A DNA stretch of 64,000 nucleotides from Aristolochia californica. Taxonomy: Eukaryota > Streptophyta > Magnoliopsida > Piperales > Aristolochiaceae. Under the pieces are notes generated by a model. The model saw only the letters and a list, made by a program, of their open reading frames with translations. It was not told the origin of the DNA and made no database searches. The stretch is taken from the NCBI GenBank assembly GCA_029961685.1, contig JARWKL010000008.1, positions 18,013,981-18,077,980 on the forward strand. Direction: 5' to 3'. A program made the translations under genes and the position numbers. Position 1 is the first letter of the stretch; each line of letters starts with the position of its first letter. Positions 55,733 to 64,000 of this stretch are shown one piece after another.

Positions 55733-56040
55733 TGTTATGAATGCCCTATGCTGAGTCGGTATGCGGATTGACCATAGCAGTAAGATCGTCCTGGGGGTTG
55801 GAAGGGGGGCAGGAAGCCCCCCTCCCAGTCCACGATATATTAACTACTATTTCATTAAGGGTAGTTTTATAATTTAACTCTTGTATCGCTATTGCCCATG
55901 TTTCCTCTTTATATTTGGGGTGTTGTTATTAGGATTTTATCATCTGATGTGCATCAGTTGTGTTCAAGAGAGGATAGAGAAAAACCACATGTTAGTGTGT
56001 GTAATTTTTCTTGTAAATAATTTCATTGTTTATAGTTCTT
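55733..56040 (+). repeat. 5' portion of a copia LTR
   Basis: Starts tgttatgaatgccctatg and shares 'gctgagtcggta', 'aggattttatcatc' and 'gtgtgtgtaatttttcttgtaaa' with the solo LTR at 43026-43402. It contains a self-complementary G/C patch (near 55795-55835: 'ggggggcaggaagcccccc'). Its 3' end is missing, complementary to the piece at 55204-55460. Confidence 0.65.
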
Positions 56041-57240
56041 TTTATGTCATCTCCTTCAGCTCTATGATTATTTTATCTCTTTGGCTTTCTTTGCAACATT
56101 CTTGAGAGGAGAGTCTCCACCATCTGAGTGTTGAATCCTTTGCCTTCTGACATCACTTGTCTCCAATTCAGTCATCAGTGGCTAGCCATATAGTGATAGT
56201 TTTATTACTAAAAAGAGTAGTACCAATGTCAAAAAATGAAGAGATGTTTGTGATGCCGAGAAGACTAAAAAAACTTTTATTGTGGTCTTTATATCAGAGT
56301 CGTATATGGTATTAGTATTACACCTTTGGTCTCTATCGACGAGCAAGATCTGATCTACGACGGGGGAATGGAGTGCGAGGAGGCGATGAAGAAGGCAGGG
56401 AAGGAGGTGCAAGTGCTATACAACTTTGGTCTCGGGCACTGATTCTACTTGAAAAAAAATCGCCATTCTCTCCATCCCCATCCAATCCACGTCCACATGC
56501 ATTTTCTACCACTCTTGTCAACTCATCTAAACTAGAGTAACCGGCTCAGAAAAGGAGAAAGTAGAAAGCTTTGCCTCCGATAAGTAGAAGCAGAGGTGTG
56601 CCACAACATCCACAACAACTGCGATTCAAGCGCCTGTGATGGAGCTGGTGAATAGCAGATACTATTCTACTCTTCTAGTTGTTGTCTGGTTGCATGCTTT
56701 CCTCCTATAGCCATTGCCTTTGTCATCGTATCACGACGACACTAGTTTGTAGCTGAATGGCTATTCTTCACTAGATTATTTTTCTCTATCGCAGAAAGAG
56801 GTTTATGCCAAGAATACATTTGCTCTTGCTACTATTTCCTTTTTTGGAAAATTCCTTGGCTCATCTCCTTGCGTCAGGTCCATTGCCATTTACAGAGACT
56901 CATTAGTTGTTGTTGTTATATCTATTTTTTGGAATGTCTCGTGACTATATCCCTTTGTGTTGCCATTTTTGGATGACAACTCTAATTATTTCAGAATCTC
57001 CTTGTTGGTCCTCTACTATTTAAGTAACTTCTAAAGATAGAGTTTTTTCTGCTAGCCTTTCCTGCCCCAGCTAGATTGCCATTTTGGGAGGACGAAGATG
57101 ATAGCCAGATTGATTTCACCAGCAAGTCTTGTAGCTGTCTCACCATTTGATATGCCGATCTTCAATCACGGCTTGAAGATTTTCCAAGATATTTATGGAA
57201 GATGACTGATCCATTGTGATGTTTAGGGATGATGACTTCT
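56041..57240. other. 1.2-kb stretch without recognised features
   Basis: Short open frames on both strands (for example around 56182-56521) are Leu/Ser-rich with no family signal. The sequence may be decayed retroelement, but I see no motif to support that. Confidence 0.4.
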
Positions 57241-58192
57241 TGAAAAATTAAATGTTTATTAAGTTAGGAAACTTGTTTTCATCCCAACACTGATTCAGCT
57301 TCGAGCCCAACTCAGACTAGACCTTGTCGGGTCAACCCACCGACCTGAGACTCATTGCGTGCCGCTCGGGTTAACCTAGTGGGTTGGGTCAACTCAGACT
57401 GAATCAACTCAATTCGGATCAACCTGACTCAGCCCACTTGTTTTCCTACCTCGGTTATACAGGTCCGGGTCCTGAGTTTTATACCTATTTCTTTTGTGAC
57501 TCAACTACATTGGTCTACTACTTAACTCAGCTTGACATGGTCCCTTGGCTCCAACATGATATTATGTAGAATTAATTGACAACTTATTCCTTGGTCAACA
57601 TATTATTGGTGTACAATCTTCTAATGATCTCTGAGTGGATTATTTTATGGGTCCTTGAATTTTCATTATTTGGTACGTGTTATTGGGCCCATGCCCATTT
57701 CATTTGCTACTATTGTGTCTCTTTGGCTGAGACATTATTATTGAAAGACTTGTTAGTTGCTGATTGTTGTCAGCATTGGTTATTTGATGAAGTAGAAAGC
57801 ATATGGTGGCCCCAAAATATTATCTTTTAGGTGATTACCTATTACACTCCTTAATTGGTATTTATTACTCTTGCCTATGGAGGGACACGATGATGGAGGA
57901 GTTTGATTACACTTCTAAGCAATTCCTAGAGACCCACTACCTACAGAAGATAGGAGTTTGCCCAACATCCAACATGAGTTATTTGACTGGAGTATGGAGC
58001 GATGTCTTACGGCTAGAAGTGATTTTACTCTCACTTATATTATGCCAATTGGGCCAATTGGAAGAGACCACCGGCTTGAGGGGGAGTGTTGGAAGATATG
58101 GTGAACTACCATTTTATACGAGAAGATCCTATACGCCATTTGTAGCAAGCTAGGCGTTCATGTTGTTCTCTCACCCCCAGCTTGAGGGGGAG
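57241..58192 (+). mobile_element. Internal region of a non-autonomous LTR element (upstream of LTR C)
   Basis: Homologous to 58591-59352 plus 62453-62618: both contain 'gggttaac(c/t)(c/t)agtgggttgggtcaac', 'ttattgggccca(t/a)gcccatttcattt', 'acccactaccta(c)a(a/g)aagatagga' and 'gagtatggagcgatgtct'. No coding capacity. It ends with two polypurine/LTR-start modules, cttgagggggagtgttggaag (from 58076) and a second ending at 58192. No 5' LTR of its own was found, so this looks like the left half of a tandem LTR-internal-LTR array. Confidence 0.7.
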
Positions 58193-58590
58193 AGTTGGAA
58201 GATGGGCCCAAGCCCACACAACCAAGGAAGGCGCACACATCCAAGTGTGTTAGAAGATGGGCTCAAGCCCATAAGACCAAGGAAGTCCCACCCATCCAAG
58301 AGATGTGGAAGACGAGCTCAAGGCTCTTAGACCAAGGAGAAGGTCCATAGGCCCATATAGTGATGTCAAGATGGTAAATAAAGAGTCATGTCATAGAGAT
58401 GGCATTGATGTAATTAGGTTAAGTTTTAGGGGCATAATTGTAATACCATAGTTTCACTAATCTATAAATTGAGCTTCAGGGGAAGGGTTAGGACACAAGT
58501 CCATAACCTCTTTATTCCTCCTAGTTTCTCCCAATTTGTCATCTCTCTTTTTCTCCATGTGCTAAATCCATGGATTCCTAAAAATCAATA
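58193..58590 (+). repeat. LTR C of the non-autonomous family
   Basis: 398 bp, agttggaagatgggccc (originally tgttgg...) to 'cctaaaaatcaata'. It matches LTR D (62619-62951) through 'aatgatg..taaataaagagtcat', 'agagatggca' and 'gggaagggttaggac/ataca'. It carries internal duplications of 'agatgggctcaag'. No clear primer site follows. Confidence 0.75.
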
Positions 58591-59352
58591 AGGTGCTGTA
58601 GAGATTTTATTCTGCCGAGTGACCGAACCGGGTTTGTTCTGTTCCACATGGTAAACCCAACGGGCGAGCGCCAGACTCATTCTATTCCGCTTGGGTTAAC
58701 TCAGTGGGTTGGGTCAACTTGGTCTAGGTCAAGCCGACTATGCCCTCTTGTTTATTTTCCTATGTTATATGTGTTCGGGTCATGAGTTCTCTATTGATTT
58801 CTCTTGCGACTCAGTAATATTGGTCTGATATTTGACTCGGCTCAACTTGGTTCCTTGTCTCTGGTTGGATTATTATTTTAAAGTATTGGCAGCTTATTCC
58901 TTGGTCAGTATATTATTTTGTGCACAAAATCGCAACAAATTATTTTAAGGATAATTTTTTAAGGATTTTTATTATTTGGTACGTGTTATTGGGCCCAAGC
59001 CCATTTCATTTGTTGTTAATATGTCTCTTTGGCTGAGACATTATTATTGAAGGACTTCTCACTTGATGATTTTTGTCAGCATTGGTTATTCCGATGAAAA
59101 AAAAAAACACAAGGTGGCCCCAGAATATTATCTTCTGGGTGATTACTCTTTACCCCTCCTTAATTGGTATTTTTTATTCCTACCATTTGAGAGTCGGTGT
59201 TTTGTGGAGGGATACAGTGATTGAGAAGTTTAATTACACTTCAAAGGAATGCTTATAGACCCACTACCTACAAAAGATAGGAGTGTGCCCAACATCCTGC
59301 ATGAGTTATTTGACTCGAGTATGGAGCGATGTCTAATAGCTAGGAGTGATTT
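58591..59352 (+). mobile_element. Internal region between LTR C and LTR D, left part
   Basis: Non-coding and parallel to 57241-58192. It is interrupted after 'aggagtgattt' by the captured-gene gypsy element and continues at 62453 ('tactctcacttatattat'), which is exactly the uninterrupted reading in the copy at 58010-58045. Confidence 0.75.
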
Positions 59353-59730
59353 TGTTACAGTCCCAAATCTCACACGGTGATTCACAGTGGGAGAAGATGA
59401 AGGACAAAGAAAATCAAGCCGAAGGGAAACTTGAGACCCGAGGTTTGTTGACCTGAACACACATCCCTTAGCTCATTTAGGAGAACTCAAAAATCCTTTC
59501 TTTAACCTAAAATCAAGACTTCTCTTTTCCATTCTTTTCAACCCTTAAGTAGGGTCCAAGAGTACAAAATTAAAAATATGCCCCTCTATGCCACTCAACT
59601 TGAAAAGTAAATAAACTTAATGACTTAACTTAATAACTAAATAACTTAACAACTAAGTAATTTAATGACTAAGTAATAGACTCAGCCACGTCGCCTCTGA
59701 ATGACTCGGCTTGCTATTGAGTCCATAGCA
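59353..59730 (-). repeat. 3' LTR of the captured-gene element
   Basis: 378 bp, tgttacagtcccaaatctc to '...gagtccatagca'. It lacks part of a duplicated 'aacttaataactaagtaact' tract found in the other LTR. Confidence 0.85.
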
Positions 59731-59840
59731 TTACTCCCCCTTGAAGAAAGAGCTTGTTCTCAAGTTCGAAGATAGGGTAAGCTTGGTGGAGCGTCTCCAT
59801 GTCCTCCCCTGGGCCAGTCGTGTCATCTATGGCATTTGTT
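59731..59840 (-). pseudogene. Gypsy Pol C-terminal tail
   Basis: The minus strand reads GEDMETLHQAYPIFELENKL then FLQGG, the same ending as chromovirus 2 (TWEDLETFCQAYLTFELEDK, FFLQGE; 40141-40213). It marks the downstream limit of the captured material. The purine tract before the LTR reads ttcaagggggagtaa. Confidence 0.8.
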
Positions 59841-60050
59841 GGGAGATTTTGTTCCTCTTCTTGTTTGATGTTGGGAATATTATGATGTTGCTTGTCTACA
59901 GAAAGTTGGTTGATGTCGTCTTGCACTGCTTGGGAAAACCATTTTTCACACACTTCCATGCTTGTTGGACTATGTGCTCCATCCAAAATGAAAATGAGAC
60001 CTCCAAATTTACAACTATCCTCACTTTGTGTAGTAGCATGTGGGTCAAGA
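59841..60050 (-). pseudogene. Captured folylpolyglutamate synthetase-like fragment
   Basis: On the minus strand: CKFGGLIFILDGAHSPTSME, then VCEKWFSQAVQDDINQ. LDGAHSP followed by Ser-Met-Glu-x-Cys-x-x-Trp-Phe is the C-terminal-domain signature I associate with plant folylpolyglutamate synthetase, a Mur-ligase-family enzyme that adds glutamates to folates. About 70 codons are present, continuing as a Gln/Glu-rich stretch (NIKQEEEQNLPTNAIDDTT) into the gypsy tail without a stop. The piece is continuous in frame with the PPR fragment upstream, so a fused frame runs from about 60196 to 59714. No catalytic N-terminal domain is present; it is not a functional enzyme. Confidence 0.72.
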
Positions 60051-61080
60051 TTAGCCATGCACCAAAAGTGTGCGAACTTGGGACTGATGTCAGATATAGT
60101 CAACATTTCATTAAAACACTTGTGGCCCTCTGATATTAATCCTGCATGAATATAAGCATAGAACAGTCCAATAAAGGTAATTTCCTTGGTCAACACATTT
60201 TCTTTGATGTTGCCTTGGCACCCATTTCGTTATTGGAACTTTGTCCCACCATTGCCGCAAGATATCCATGAATACAGTGTCCGAACATCATTGTATTCCA
60301 ACAATTTAAATTTCTCTGTGAGATTTGGTAAAAAACTCTTCTAGTCACATCCACCTGAAGTACCTTGACAAGCATGTCATGAAACTGGTTACCAACATCA
60401 TACACCCTACATACCAGTGGTTGGGCAGTTTCAAATTGACACACAAATCCGATTTTTGAAATCCAAATAGGATTCAATTGATTCGTAATTACTTCTGTCC
60501 ACCCCAGTTCTTCCAGTGTAGCATATCTTTTCTTTGCGTAAACTATTGCCCAAGGATCCCCCAATTTCCAGTGACCATTAGTGAGTGCATTCCATGCTAG
60601 TAAAACTTTTTGGTCCATTCTATCAAGTACATAATGAACAATCTTGATTTCTCCACATTTGGCATCCATGTAAATAAGACATGTTACAACAAACACCTCA
60701 TATAACAAACCAGTCCATATAGTTCTTCCAGGAATTACCATTCCTTGTCGCATAGATCCTAAATGGGATAAAGCAGGGAGAAGGCTTATAATAGTACCCT
60801 GATCTACTAGTATGCCTTCAGACTTACCCAAAACATGGAAAAGCTTAATTGCCCCATCAGCAAGCCCATTCTTTGCAAAACCATTGAGGATAGTGTTCCA
60901 TGACATCACATCTTTTCTGCAGAATCCAGCTCTCATGGTGTGCCAAAGTACCCACATCTCGAAAGGGCATTTCATCAATTGTTTGGTAAGCACCAGGAAT
61001 ATCCCCGAACTTGGAATACATATGCATCAAAGAAGTAACCACAAACACATCTCCACACATTTCATAATCATCCAAAATAG
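60051..61080 (-). pseudogene. Captured PPR-protein fragment (PLS-type)
   Basis: Minus strand, three frames in series: DVFVVTSLMHMYSKFGDIPG and DEMPFRDVG; then after a frameshift DVMSWNTILNGFAKNGLADG, AIKLFHVLGKS, GTIISLLPALSHLGSMRQGM, EVFVVTCLIYMDAKCGEIKI and VLDRMDQKVLLAWNALTNG; later CWNTMMFGHCIHGY; finally ITFIGLFYAYIHAGLISEGH, KCFNEML and FAHFWCMANL. 'DVFVVTxLIxMYxKCGxI', 'xSWNTIxxGFxxNG' and 'TFxxxLxAxxHAGLxxEG' are repeats of plant PPR proteins of the PLS class, which bind organellar RNA. A divergent ~100-codon stretch in the middle (around 60350-60560) is not PPR-like and may be another insert or intron. Not functional as it stands. Confidence 0.8.
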
Positions 61081-61112
61081 CATTCCCACAACCCCCACCT
61101 GGTCGAAGAATT

Positions 61113-61430
61113 TCAACGAATAAGTGTCCTAGTGGACGCTACTTCTCCGCAGGCTGAATACACGTGACCCAAAAAATCCCCATCGCAAATTTTTAACACT
61201 AGAGCCTGAACTCCTTCCAAATCACCAGTGGAAGCCAATATATCAGCAAGCAACACATAACGTTCAAGCTTATGCGAGTAACCTTTCTGGTTCTCAGTCC
61301 AACTGAACAACCTCAACACCATTGTAGAGTTTTTTCTTACAAAGTCTAGGGACTTGAGAATGGACAAGACAAAATTTGGAGAAAATCGGTTTTGAAACTT
61401 GCCACAAAATTCAGTCAAGTTGGTTTCCAA
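61113..61430 (-). pseudogene. Second captured PPR fragment (P-class-like N-terminus)
   Basis: A minus-strand frame of 105 codons containing FSPNFVLSILKSLDFVRKNS, TMVLRLFSWTENQKGYSHKL and YVLLADILASTGDLEGVQAL. 'VLSILKS...ALRFFxWAExQxGYxH' is the usual beginning of mitochondrial P-class PPR proteins, so this probably derives from a different gene than the PLS fragment next to it. It ends at a stop after EVASTRTLIR. The ATG (61430) is plausible but has no promoter context other than the element itself. Confidence 0.65.
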
Positions 61431-61528
61431 CTTGGAGAGCGAGAGTGAGAGCGAGAGGCTGCAACTCGATGGTCACAATTTCAGATCGAAACCAACTAGT
61501 CTAGACTTATCATTTTCCACCAAAGCAA

Positions 61529-62027
61529 CTATTTCCACTCCAAAATCAAAATCTCAAGATTTTTATGCCCCCTGATGAAGTAGAGCCTGATCTGTTGCCA
61601 AAGGAAAACAACTGCAACATGGGGCTTCTCCGCTCGGAAATTTTCTGTCTTCAATTCTGGGAGAAGTTTAGGTTGCCTTGAACAGGGGAGATTTGAGGTC
61701 GAACCAAAATTTGGCTGTTCTGATGCGATTTGAGGTCGAATGATGGGCAGCAACTGTTCATCTTCCGAAGCGGTGACCTTCCCCTCTAAGGCCTTATAGC
61801 GATGCTTCTCAATTTTGGCCAATCTCAAGTCTTCCACCCTTCAATCTAGGGGTGGATTTCTTCCAAACATCATACCCCACATCCCATTGATTTTTTGGTC
61901 GTGTCTTTTCATTCGTTCCTCACTTTTTGCCCACATTGCTGCATTTTCTACCCTCATTGCTGCAAATCGCACCTCTCTGGATTTTGCTTCGAAGCTTGTA
62001 ACTCTTGGACGAATCACCCATGTTCAA
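61529..62027 (-). pseudogene. Gag-like leader of the captured-gene element
   Basis: An ATG at 62021 (MGDSSKSYKLRSKIQRGAIC) lies just after the primer site, in the position of gag starts in the related elements. After frame breaks, RLAKIEKHRYKALEGKVTAS and EDEQLLPIIRPQIASEQPNF follow (61830-61740). No capsid or zinc-knuckle motif is visible; identity rests on position. Confidence 0.4.
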
Positions 62028-62039
62028 ACTCTTATACCA
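62028..62039 (-). other. Primer-binding site of the captured-gene element
   Basis: The minus strand reads tggtataagagt, close to tggtatcagagc (tRNA-iMet), three bases inside the 5' LTR. Confidence 0.65.
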
Positions 62040-62042
62040 AGT

Positions 62043-62447
62043 TGTTACGGTTCCGGATCTCACACGATGATTCACAGGGGGAGAAGATGAAAGACAAAGA
62101 AAATCAAGTCGAAGGGAAGCTTGAGGCCCTAGGTTCATTGAGGAGAACGCACACCACGGGGCTCATTTAGGAGAACTCAAAAATCCTTTGTTTAACCTAA
62201 AATCAAGACTTCCCTTTCCCATTCCTTTCACCCCTTAAGTACAGTTCAAGAGTACAAAATTATAGATATGCCCCTCCTAGACATTCAACTTGAAAAGTAA
62301 ATAAACTTAATGACTTAACTTAATAACTAAGTAACTTAATGACTTAACTTAATAACTAAGTAACTTAATGACTAACTGACTCAGCCAAAGTAATTGACAC
62401 AATCACGTCGCCTCTGAATGACTCAAGCTACTATTGAATCCATAACA
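62043..62447 (-). repeat. 5' LTR of the captured-gene element
   Basis: 405 bp, tgttacggttccggatctc to '...gaatccataaca', followed by the target copy gattt. It contains a ~35-bp tandem duplication of 'aacttaataactaagtaact' around 62310-62370. Confidence 0.85.
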
Positions 62448-62452
62448 GATTT

Positions 62453-62618
62453 TACTCTCACTTATATTATGACAGTTGGACCTCTTGGAAGAAACCACTA
62501 GCTTGAGGGGGAGTGTTGGAAAATATGGTGGACTTCCATTTTATACAGAAGATCCCATACAACATTTGCAGCAAGTTGGGCTTTCATTATGTCCTATCAG
62601 CCCCAACATGAGGGGGAG
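62453..62618 (+). mobile_element. Internal region between LTR C and LTR D, right part
   Basis: Resumes the host element after the nested insertion and contains the two polypurine/LTR-start modules (from 62501 and from 62608, here catgagggggag). Confidence 0.75.
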
Positions 62619-62951
62619 TGTTGGAAGATGGGCCCAAACCCACATGTCCAAGGAAGGCCCACACATCCAAGAGATGTGGAAGATGGGCTCAAGGCCTGTA
62701 GACCAAGGAGAAGGCCCACAAGCCCATACAATGATGGTAAATAAAGAGTCATCTCATAGAGATGGCACTGATATAATTAGTTTAAGTACCAGGGGCATAA
62801 TTATAATATTGTGGGATTATTAATTTATAAGTTGAGCTTCAAGGGAAGGGTTAGGATACAAGTCCATAACCTCTTCTTCCTCATGTTTTCTCCAATATGT
62901 CATCTCTCCTTTTCTCCATGAGCTAAATCTATGGAGTCCTAAAAATCAACA
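62619..62951 (+). repeat. LTR D of the non-autonomous family
   Basis: 333 bp, tgttggaagatgggccc to 'cctaaaaatcaaca'. It is the 3' partner of LTR C and lacks one internal duplication present there. Confidence 0.8.
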
Positions 62952-63106
62952 TCAATAAACTGATGAAAACCAAAAAATTCTTCTAGCTTGTTTCCATCTA
63001 GAAGGAGATATGTGTGTTGGTTCCAAGAGAACAACCACACCAGCCCTCTTATCACTTGGCATGTGTTTGTACAAGATCTATGCATATGATTTGGGCCAAC
63101 CAATAT

Positions 63107-63193
63107 CGATATTTTGATTCTCTTCTCATAAAGCTCAAGCAAAGTGGCTCCATCAAAGAGTACCAAACAAAGTTTGAATGCATAGTCAACTGA
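63107..63193 (+). pseudogene. gag: Retrotransposon gag scrap
   Basis: Twenty-eight codons and a stop reading YFDSLLIKLKQSGSIKEYQT then KFECIVN. 'LxKLKQxGSxxEYxxxFE' is a common gypsy capsid segment. The flanks (62952-63106 and 63194-63350) are probably more of the same decayed element, which ends at the LTR start at 63351. Confidence 0.55.
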
Positions 63194-63350
63194 GTCCATT
63201 GGCTCAAGTTGGTAGCTTCATTGGAGGCCTTCAACAAGAAATACCAAGTGAGGTAAGGTTATACCATTCTAGAATCCCTATTGGAAAAATTTACTAAGCT
63301 CACATACAAGAAGAAAAATTACCCCTCCTATGTTTCAAACTTAAGTGTTC

Positions 63351-63790
63351 TGTTATGGACTCAATAGTAGGCCGAGTCATTCAGAGGTGTCGTGGCAGAG
63401 TCAATTAGTTATTCAGTTAATTGCATTTTTCAATTTGCTTTTACTTCATTTTTATTTCAATTGAAGAGTTATTATGCCATAAGGGAATTATTTTAATTCT
63501 TTCTCTTGAACTCTTGTTGGCGCCAAACCTACTTAGGGGGGGATGAGGAATGGGAAAAGACAATTCTGATTTTAGCCTAAATAGGGATCTAGAGTTCTCC
63601 TCAATGAGCTCTAGGGTTGGAGTTATCCTCAGCGAACTCAAATATCCAAGTTCCCTTTTGAATTTTACTTTCTTCTCTTTTCCATTTTCCAAAACCAAGA
63701 GTGACCTTAGCCGTGCTGAACCCGTCCCCAAAACTCTGGATTACCCTTTCTAGCGTCGTGTTACAAGATCCATGACCCGGGACCATAACA
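63351..63790 (+). repeat. 5' LTR of a gypsy element running off the right edge
   Basis: 440 bp, tgttatggactcaatag to 'gaccataaca'. Same family as the chromovirus 2 LTR at 40216-40671 ('ccaaaactctggattaccc', 'ttacaagatccatgac'). Confidence 0.88.
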
Positions 63791-63793
63791 ACT

Positions 63794-63808
63794 TGTTATT
63801 AGAGCAGG
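63794..63808 (+). other. Primer-binding site, degenerate
   Basis: tgttattagagcagg against the tRNA-iMet pattern tggtatcagagcagg, two mismatches, three bases after the LTR. Confidence 0.7.
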
Positions 63809-63822
63809 GTAACTTGGGTGAT

Positions 63823-64000
63823 ATGTCCAGCAATGAAGAGTTGAGAGCCATGGTGAGAGAGATGCAGGACGCAAAGGCCGAACAAGAGGTGAGAATGACA
63901 AATTTTGGCCAACAACTAGAACAAATTCCAAGTATTATCCTACAAATGGAGATACTCTCAGGTATGGTTTCAGATCTTTTGGCTGCAAGAAACCCAACCC
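63823..64000 (+). CDS. gag: Gypsy gag N-terminus, cut by window edge
   Basis: ATG at 63823 opens 59 uninterrupted codons to the window edge, starting MSSNEELRAMVREMQDAKAE, helical and charged as in gypsy Gag N-termini. It lies 33 bp after the LTR with a primer site between. The capsid and zinc knuckle would lie beyond the window. Whether this copy is intact cannot be seen. Confidence 0.65.
   Translation, partial: MSSNEELRAMVREMQDAKAEQEVRMTNFGQQLEQIPSIILQMEILSGMVSDLLAARNPT

Larger units (their letters stand above)
59353..62447 (-). mobile_element. Gypsy-type LTR element carrying captured host-gene fragments
   Basis: 3095 bp on the minus strand with LTRs 62043-62447 (5') and 59353-59730 (3'), a degenerate tRNA-iMet primer site (62028-62039), and perfect target copies gattt at 59348-59352 and 62448-62452. 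The empty site is confirmed by the homologous copy near 58018. LTR ends (tgttac...ccata(a/g)ca) match the other gypsy LTRs here. The 5' leader has a gag-like start, and the 3' end encodes only the last ~25 residues of a gypsy Pol (EDMETLHQAYPIFELENK). Between them lie PPR and folylpolyglutamate-synthetase-like coding pieces in the same orientation as the element. Reverse transcriptase, RNase H, integrase core and protease are absent. By eye the LTRs are roughly 85% identical, so it is old. Confidence 0.85.

Noticed and set aside
56182..56521. Overlapping minus-strand frames rich in Leu/Ser/Arg
   Set aside because: No family motif, short, and inside a stretch of decayed sequence.

Overview
The window looks like a piece of flowering-plant nuclear genome, probably pericentromeric or otherwise heterochromatic. 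It is AT-rich and contains two unrelated satellite arrays. The rest is mostly nested LTR retrotransposons of both Ty3/gypsy (chromovirus) and Ty1/copia type, nearly all with initiator-tRNA-Met primer sites. I cannot name the species. I saw no bacterial-style gene, rRNA, functional tRNA or CRISPR array.

Layout. (1) 1-14414: a tandem array of a ~675-bp satellite, 21 full, shortened or fused units, running off the left edge. (2) 14415-15984: the 5' end of a minus-strand gypsy-type element (gag start, primer site, LTR), with a complete 350-bp TRIM element nested in the LTR. (3) 15985-36483: a second, ~178-bp satellite. It is split by a full-length minus-strand chromovirus (27217-35017, TSD AAATA), which itself contains a non-autonomous LTR element (29164-31740). 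(4) 36480-48059: retrotransposon remnants back to back: copia pol plus 3' LTR, chromovirus pol plus 3' LTR, and a decayed copia element. The last of these carries a solo LTR and a second copy of the non-autonomous element. (5) 48060-54140: the only mostly single-copy stretch. It holds one convincing host-gene exon (53378-53637) with an EAR-type motif and a good splice donor, and perhaps its 5' non-coding exon near 51.1-51.2 kb. (6) 54147-64000: more nested retroelements, ending in the 5' end of another gypsy element.

The most unusual object is a 3.1-kb minus-strand gypsy-type element at 59353-62447. It has LTRs, a primer site and a perfect 5-bp target duplication, but almost all of its gag-pol is replaced by fragments of host genes. 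These are two pentatricopeptide-repeat (PPR) pieces and a folylpolyglutamate-synthetase-like segment, all in the sense orientation of the element. This is a multi-gene transduplication.

Other strong signals: a perfect 22-bp snap-back palindrome in the 675-bp satellite, with satellite breakpoints clustering at the same monomer position; higher-order duplication in both satellites; a family of non-coding elements with a duplicated polypurine/LTR-start module; and complementary catalytic losses in the two chromovirus reverse transcriptases.

Nearly every retroelement gene here is broken. All calls are by eye from the sequence, and lengths, divergences and clade names are estimates.
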